The notes under the pieces: model-generated
Seen by the model: only the letters and a program-made list of their open reading frames with translations
Databases searched by the model: none
What the model was told of the DNA's origin: nothing
Program-made: the position numbers and the translations under genes
Assembly (NCBI RefSeq): GCF_009905375.1
Contig: NC_133647.1
Coordinates: 47,984,506-48,048,505, forward strand
DNA length: 64,000 nucleotides
From: Apium graveolens
Taxonomy: Eukaryota > Streptophyta > Magnoliopsida > Apiales > Apiaceae
Reading direction: 5' to 3'
Shown here: piece after piece, positions 58,440-64,000 of the stretch
Layout: each line of letters opens with the position of its first letter
Numbering within the stretch: position 1 is the stretch's first letter

Positions 58440-59740
58440 ATGCCCCCAAGAAAGATTGGAACTAGGGCGAACCCTGGATCTGAGGACCAGGGAAGCCATA
58501 ACCAGGACGATAGGAACCAGGAACACAGTGAAGAGGAAGATGAGGATTATGTGGAACAGGATAACTCCCTGTATGAAGTGGAAGAGGAAACATATGATGT
58601 TGGGGGATTTGAGATAGAGGATGAGGAAGGAGAAACTGAGGTTGAGCAACCAATACCAAACCCAGGCATGGATCCCATGGGCCAGTTCATGCAACTACTA
58701 AGGCAGAACTTGGAACGTCAACCCAACCCACCCCCTCAAAGAAATAATAATGTTGTGGCAAACTCTTTCAGGGATTTTAAGTCCCTTAAGCCCCCTGAGT
58801 TCCACGGATCAGCCGACCCAGTTGAGGCAAGGGCATGGTTAAAGGAAATGGAGAAATCCTTTGAGATTTTGAGTACCGATGAGGCACAGAAGACTGTATT
58901 TGCTACCTACCTTCTGAAAGGAGAGGCCAACTACTGGTGGGAGGCCAAGAAAAACATGGAGACAGATGTTATCATAACCTGGGAGAGGTTCAGTCAGTTG
59001 TTTCCGGGAAAATATTTCCCGAGGTTTATGGAAAACCAGATGGAGCTCAAGTTCTTGGAGCTAAAGGAGAATAACTTATCTGTAGCAGAGTACGAAGCGA
59101 AATTTACTGAGTTATCAAGGTTTGTGCCGGAATTTGTAAGCACCGAGGAAAAGAAAGCTACGAGGTTTCAGCAGGGACTGAAACCGTGGATTCAGAATAG
59201 GGTGGCAATCCTTGAGCTTACGGATTATGACACTCTGGTGCAATAGGCAACAATTATAGAAGCCGGAAGTGAACAGATGCAGAAGGAAAGAGAGAAGAAG
59301 GGAATAAAGAGGAAAAGTATGAGCATGGGTGGGGGTTCCGCGGGAAGGAGCTTCCCAACTAGATTTAATCGAGGAGCAGTGTCCCTACCGGGAAAGAACA
59401 CTGGGTTTAAGCGGCCAATGAGCGTGAATATGAGCCAGAGCGGCCAGAAGTCAAGAATGTCCTATTCCAACCAGTCTCGACCCCCATTGCCAGCCTGTAA
59501 CACTTGTGGAAGGATGCACACTGGGGAGTGTAAAGGAAAGCCAGTAACCTGCTTTAAGTGCGGTCGAGAAAGTCACTATTCAACTAAGTACCCTTCATCA
59601 ACCCCTGCCGTCATTCCAACCACCACTTGTCATCAGTGTGGACACCCGGGTCATTGGAAGAGGGAATGCCCAATGAACAAACCAGCAGCTTCAGGAGCCA
59701 GCAGGGCTGCCTCCAATAAGCCACCTACTGCGAGGACTTT
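58440..59740 (+). pseudogene. gag: Gyp-4 gag
   Basis: ATG at 58440, beginning MPPRKIGTRANPG. An acidic N-terminal region precedes the Retrotrans_gag domain (~58770-59240) with PVEARAWLKEMEKSFEIL and ANYWWEAKKNM. After a TAG at 59244-59246 the frame continues through a basic Ser-rich stretch and three Cys/His knuckles: CNTCGRMHTGEC, CFKCGRESHYSTKY and CHQCGHPGHWKREC. In the second, the last Cys is Tyr. Gag would form the particle and bind RNA. Confidence 0.9.
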
Positions 59741-62700
59741 CAACATGACAGTCCAGGATGCTATGAAAGACTCAGATTTGATAGCAGGTACCCTTTCTCT
59801 AAATTCAGTCAGTGCAAACGTTTTATTTGATTCGGGAGCAACTAAATCTTTTATATCAAAGGACCTTACGCGTAAGTTAGGACTTAAGGCTGAACCCTTG
59901 ATAGAACCCTTGCAAGTAGAAATAACCAATCATGAAATTATTCCTGTTAACCAGATTCACCCCGCCTCTGAGTTAGGCATAGGGGATCAATCTTTTAGTG
60001 TTGATCTGATTCCTTTTAAATTAGGGGAGTTTGATGTAATTTTGGGAATGGACTGGCTATCTAGCAATGATGCTCAGATAGACTGTAAGGGGAAGAAAGT
60101 TAAGTTAAATATCCCAGGAAAGAAAGAAGTTATATTTAGAGGAAAGAGGCAGACGCAGAAATTATTGACTATGGCCCAGGCCAGAAGGATGCTACGAAAA
60201 GGAAATGAGGCTTACCTAGCCTATGTGGTGGACACGCAGAAGGAGGTGCCCAACTTACAAGATATTCCGGTAGTCAACGAATTTGAAGACGTATTCCCAT
60301 AAGACCTTCCGGGATTACCACCCGATAGAGTGATTGAATTTGCTATTGAGTTGGCCCCAGGGACGGCGCCAGTTTCAAAAGCACCTTACCGGTTAGCCCC
60401 ATTAGAAATGAAGGAATTAGCTACCCAATTGCAGAAACTTTTGGATAAGGGTATGATAAGACCCAGTGTGTCTCCGTGGGGAGCACCAGTGTTATTTGTT
60501 AAGAAAAAGGATGGGAGCATGAGGCTGTGCATCGACTATCGAGAGTTGAACAAGCTAACCATAAAGAACAGGTACCCGCTACCTAGAATAAATGATCTGT
60601 TCGACCAGCTAAAGGATGCTGTTTATTTTTCCAAGATTGACCTGAGAACTGGATATCACCAGCTAAAGATTAAACCCGAAGATATTCCCAAGACCGCGTT
60701 CCGTACCAGGTATGGGCACTATGAGTTCTTGGTAATGTCCTTTGGATTAACCAACGCCCCAGCGGCTTTCATGGATTTAATGAACAGAGTATTTAAGAAG
60801 TACTTGGACAAGTGTGTGATAGTTTTTATCGATGATATTTTAATCTACTCAAGGACTAAGGCAGATCATGCAGAGCATTTGAGGATAGCTCTAGGAATAT
60901 TCAGAGAGGAGCAGTTATATTCCAAATTCTCGAAGTGTGAATTCTGGCGGAATGAAGTACAGTTTTTAGGACATGTGATCAATAAAGAAGGAGTATTGGT
61001 CGACCCCTCCAAGATGGAGGCGGTCTCAAATTGGGAAAGGCCAACCACACCCACAGAGGTAAGGAGTTTCATAGGATTGGCCGGCTACTATCGTAGATTT
61101 GTACAGGACTTTGCGAAGATCGCAGCCCCTTTGACACGACTTACTCGTAAGACAGAGAAGTTTGAATGGACGGAGAAATGCGAAAACAGTTTTCAGGAAT
61201 TAAAGAAAAGGTTCGTAACGGCCCCGGTGTTGGCATTGCCAGACGGAAAAGGAGATTTTGTGATATATAGTTACGCGTCGCACAAAGGATTAGGGTGTGT
61301 GCTTATGCAGCACGGTAAAGTGATTGCGTATGCGTCGAGACAACTGAAGGAATACGAGATTAGATATCCTACTCATGACCTTGAGCTCGCGGCAATAGTT
61401 TTTGCCCTAAAAAATTTGGAGGCACTACTTGTATGGAGAGAAGTGCGAGATTTTCACAGACCATAAGAGCCTCAAGTACATATTCACGCAGAAATAGCTC
61501 AACATGCGCCAGAGGAGATGGTTAGAGCTAATCAAGGACTATGATTGTGAGATTCTCTATCATCCGGGGAAAGCCAATGTGGTGGCTGATGCCCTCGGTA
61601 GGAAGGAAAGGCTCAGAATGATAATGACTTCGGAGGAATTAATCAGGGATTTCGAAAGAATGGAAATAGAAGTAAAGGTAACCGGAACCGGAACTGAAAA
61701 GCTTTTTGAGATCTCAATGCAGCCAGAGTTATTGGAAAAGATCAGATTGTGCCAAGAGAAAATAATGAATGAAGGCAGAAAGTCAATGACTGGAGAAGAG
61801 ATCCATACTGAGAAAGAAGATAAAGGGATAATGAGGTACTCCTACCGGATTTGGGTTCCGAACGTTCAAGAGCTTAAAGATGAGATTTTGGATGAAAGCC
61901 ATAGTTCAAGGTATTCCATTCAGCTGGGAAGCACCAAGATGTATAGGGATTTGAAGGAATATTACTGGTGGCCCAACATGAAGAGGGACGTAGCAGAATG
62001 GGTAAGCAAATGTTTGACTTGCCAAAGAGTAAAGGCAGAGCACCAGAGACCCAGTAGACTTTTACGACCCCTGGAGATTCCTGAATGGAAATGGGAACAG
62101 ATAGCCATGGATTTTGTTGTCGGTTTACCAAGGACAAAAGCCAACCATGATGCCATATGGGTGATCATAGACCGACTGACAAAGTCAGCTCATTTCATTC
62201 CTATCAATGAGAGATACACAGTCGATAGACTGGTGGACAATTACCTTAAGGAAATAGTGACGCGACATGGAGTCCCAGCGTCCATTGTCTCAGACCGAGA
62301 CCCCAGGTTCAACTCCAGATTTTGGAGGAGCTTTCAAGAATGTGCGGGGACCAAGTTAAATATGAGTACCGCGTACCATCCCCAGACGGATGGGCAGAGT
62401 GAAAGGACCATCCAGACACTAGAGGATATGTTGAGAGTCTGTGCAATAGACTTTAAAGGAAGTTGGGATGATCACTTGCCGTTGATCGAGTTTTCTTATA
62501 ACAATAGCTTTCATGCTAGCATCGGAATGCCGCCTTATGAGGCCCTGTACGGAAGAAGGTGTCGATCTCCCTTATACTGGGATGAAGTAGGAGAGCGGAA
62601 GATGCTCGGACCTGAAGTGGTCCAAAGGACCAAAGACATAGTGGATCTCATCAGAGGACGGCTGGTAGCAGCCCAAGACAGACAGAAGAAATATGCAGAC

Positions 62701-63151
62701 CTAGCCCGAAAGGACAAGGAGTATGGAGTAGGGGACTTAGTACTACTAAAAGTATCCCCTTGGAAGGGGTTAATGAGATTTGGAAAGAAAGGAAAACTAA
62801 GCCCAAGATACATTGTACCTTTTGAGATACTAAGACGGATTGGGAAGTTTGGCTTACGAGCTAGCCTTACCCCCGAACCTACAACAAGTTCATAATGTGT
62901 TCCATGTGTCAATGCTAAGGAAGTATCATCGGGATGCCAGACACATAGTGGAGTACGAGCATGTGGATATGCAACCAGTTTTGACTTACGTGGAGAAACC
63001 AGTAAAGATTATGGATAAGAAGGAGCAGGTGCTTCGGAACAAAGTGATCAAGCTAGTCAGAGTGCTATGGCAAAATCATAATGTGGAAGAATCAACTTGG
63101 GAACTAAAGAGCGAAATGCTAGAAAAGTACCCCCATTTGTTTTCTATTTGA
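59741..63151 (+). pseudogene. pol: Gyp-4 pol: protease, RT, RNase H, integrase, chromodomain-like end
   Basis: Same frame as gag at first. Protease FDSGATKSFI (~59828), [12 protein letters not shown] and FIDDILIYS (~60830), RNase H (~61260), integrase zinc region and core with D, D, E (~62110, ~62300, ~62400), and an end resembling chromodomain-type Tekay elements (ESTWELKSEM). TAA 60300-60302 splits protease from RT. One extra A near 61411 and TAG 61496-61498 break RNase H, and one extra base near 62845 shifts the integrase tail into another frame, ending at TGA 63149-63151. RNase H has SYASHKG where Asp is expected, and the integrase zinc site reads IQLG for IHPG, so catalysis is probably lost. 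Confidence 0.92.
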
Positions 63152-63171
63152 TTCCGGGACAGAATCCTTTT

Positions 63172-63184
63172 AAGGAGGGGAGAC
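63172..63184 (+). promoter_or_regulatory. Gyp-4 polypurine tract
   Basis: AAGGAGGGGAGAC directly before the 3' LTR, identical to that of Gyp-2. Confidence 0.85.
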
Positions 63185-64000
63185 TATAATAACCCCAAAA
63201 TTTTGAACTTTTTGTAACCCTTATGAATAGTGTTTTTGCTGATATTTCTGAACAAGAAAAATTTTCATGCCACACTATGTAGGGTTTCTTTTATGGATAT
63301 TCTGAGATTTTATTGGTACTCTATATGATATATAAGTGTATGTAAAGATCATCAGAATCCAATTCCGAACACTTTGATTTTTCCCAGAAATCCACTAGAT
63401 ACGGAAATAATGGAGTATAAGGTAACAGGATAAAAAGGATTTAAATTAAAGGATTATAAGAGAGGATCATAAAAGGATTATAATGTATTGAGAAAGGTTA
63501 AGTAAACCCAAGTAATAAGATCCCGGGTATGATCCCTCAAACGAGAAACGAGAACGAAAGTTAAGCGAACCGTATAACAGATCAGCGGTCATTAGGAAAA
63601 TAATTAGGAAGTTAATCAAGGAGGTTAGGGATGATGAGGTCATCCAACCAATAAGAAGAGGGAAAGTAAGGGATGATGACATCACAAGGTGACATAAGCA
63701 TGACATAGGGGGAAGGAGGTGTGGATGAATGATAACCACACAAAGTTCAAGGTTAATAAGGTAATTAACCAAAACAAATTAAAAAATCAACCACCCAAAA
63801 CAAATCAAAGTAAAACACAAAATCATTTCCTGAGTATATGGTATATATATATATATATATATAGTTATATATATATATATATATGAATAGTTTTTAAAAC
63901 TATTAATTGAATAAGGTTTATTCGATAACTTTATATTATTTAATGAATATTACTTGAATATTCATTCGAGGACAGATGACTCCGCTTATATTATTTAATT
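63185..64000 (+). repeat. Gyp-4 3' LTR (start; internal deletion; truncated by window)
   Basis: Starts TATAATAACCCC (TG changed to TA). The first ~640 bp match 53325-53967, then at ~63828 the sequence jumps to the counterpart of ~55396, so ~1.43 kb of LTR is missing. An AT-microsatellite lies at 63840-63884. Confidence 0.9.

Larger units (their letters stand above)
53325..64000 (+). mobile_element. Gyp-4: Tekay/Del-like gypsy element, Gyp-2 family (runs off right edge)
   Basis: 5' LTR 53325-57164, iMet primer site, leader ORF, gag, pol, polypurine tract, and the first 816 bp of the 3' LTR. It is the most complete copy of the Gyp-2 family in the window, but gag-pol has three nonsense codons, two frameshifts and lost catalytic residues. 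The left target copy would be TATAT (53320-53324); the right one is outside the window. Confidence 0.93.

Noticed and set aside
1..64000. Host protein genes, tRNA/rRNA genes, CRISPR arrays, DNA transposons with terminal inverted repeats
   Set aside because: I looked for them and found none. The only tRNA-related sequences are primer-binding sites, and the repeats are LTRs, target duplications or short tandem arrays. Small MITEs inside LTRs could be missed by eye.

Overview
This window looks like intergenic heterochromatin from a large plant genome, most likely a eudicot. Every long coding stretch I can interpret belongs to an LTR retrotransposon, and I found no host gene, RNA gene, CRISPR array or bacterial feature. 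The flavour of the Copia polyproteins made me think of an asterid such as an Apiaceae species, but that is an impression and not evidence. Element names below are working labels.

Layout. 1-3444: Copia-A, a SIRE/Maximus-like Ty1/copia element on the minus strand; its 5' LTR, gag and the start of pol are inside the window. 3450-39536: Gyp-1, an old Tat-like Ty3/gypsy element (minus) with 570-bp LTRs and a GAAAC target duplication. Gyp-1's integrase is split by Gyp-2 (8444-33598, minus), a Tekay/Del-like gypsy element with ~4-kb LTRs. Gyp-2's 3' LTR is split in turn by Gyp-3 (10455-23978, minus), a young Tekay-like element with ~4.03-kb LTRs and an almost intact gag-pol. 39537-47352: the 3' part of Copia-B (plus), the element into which Gyp-1 inserted. 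47353-47430 and 51452-51565: two pieces of another Copia pol (Copia-C, minus), separated by a 4.02-kb solo LTR of the Gyp-3 family (47431-51451). 51566-53324: LTR and leader of Copia-D. 53325-64000: Gyp-4 (plus), a second member of the Gyp-2 family that runs off the right edge.

The boundaries rest on TG...CA LTR ends and 5-bp target duplications: GAAAC for Gyp-1, TTTAT/TTCAT for Gyp-2, GAATA for Gyp-3 and CTATT for the solo LTR. They give a nest five levels deep: Copia-C holds Copia-B, which holds Gyp-1, which holds Gyp-2, which holds Gyp-3. LTR divergence broadly agrees with this order: about 37 of 570 positions differ by eye in Gyp-1, about five over ~1.9 kb in Gyp-2, and about six of ~4034 in Gyp-3.

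Beyond the usual gag and pol, several elements carry extra genes. Gyp-1 has an antisense, intron-containing gene with its own TATA box between pol and the 3' LTR. Gyp-2, Gyp-3 and Gyp-4 have an additional sense ORF between primer-binding site and gag. Copia-B has a long ORF between pol and the 3' LTR that shows no obvious membrane segment. Gyp-2 is odd because its LTRs are nearly identical while its gag-pol is decayed and rearranged, which suggests it moved with proteins supplied by another copy.
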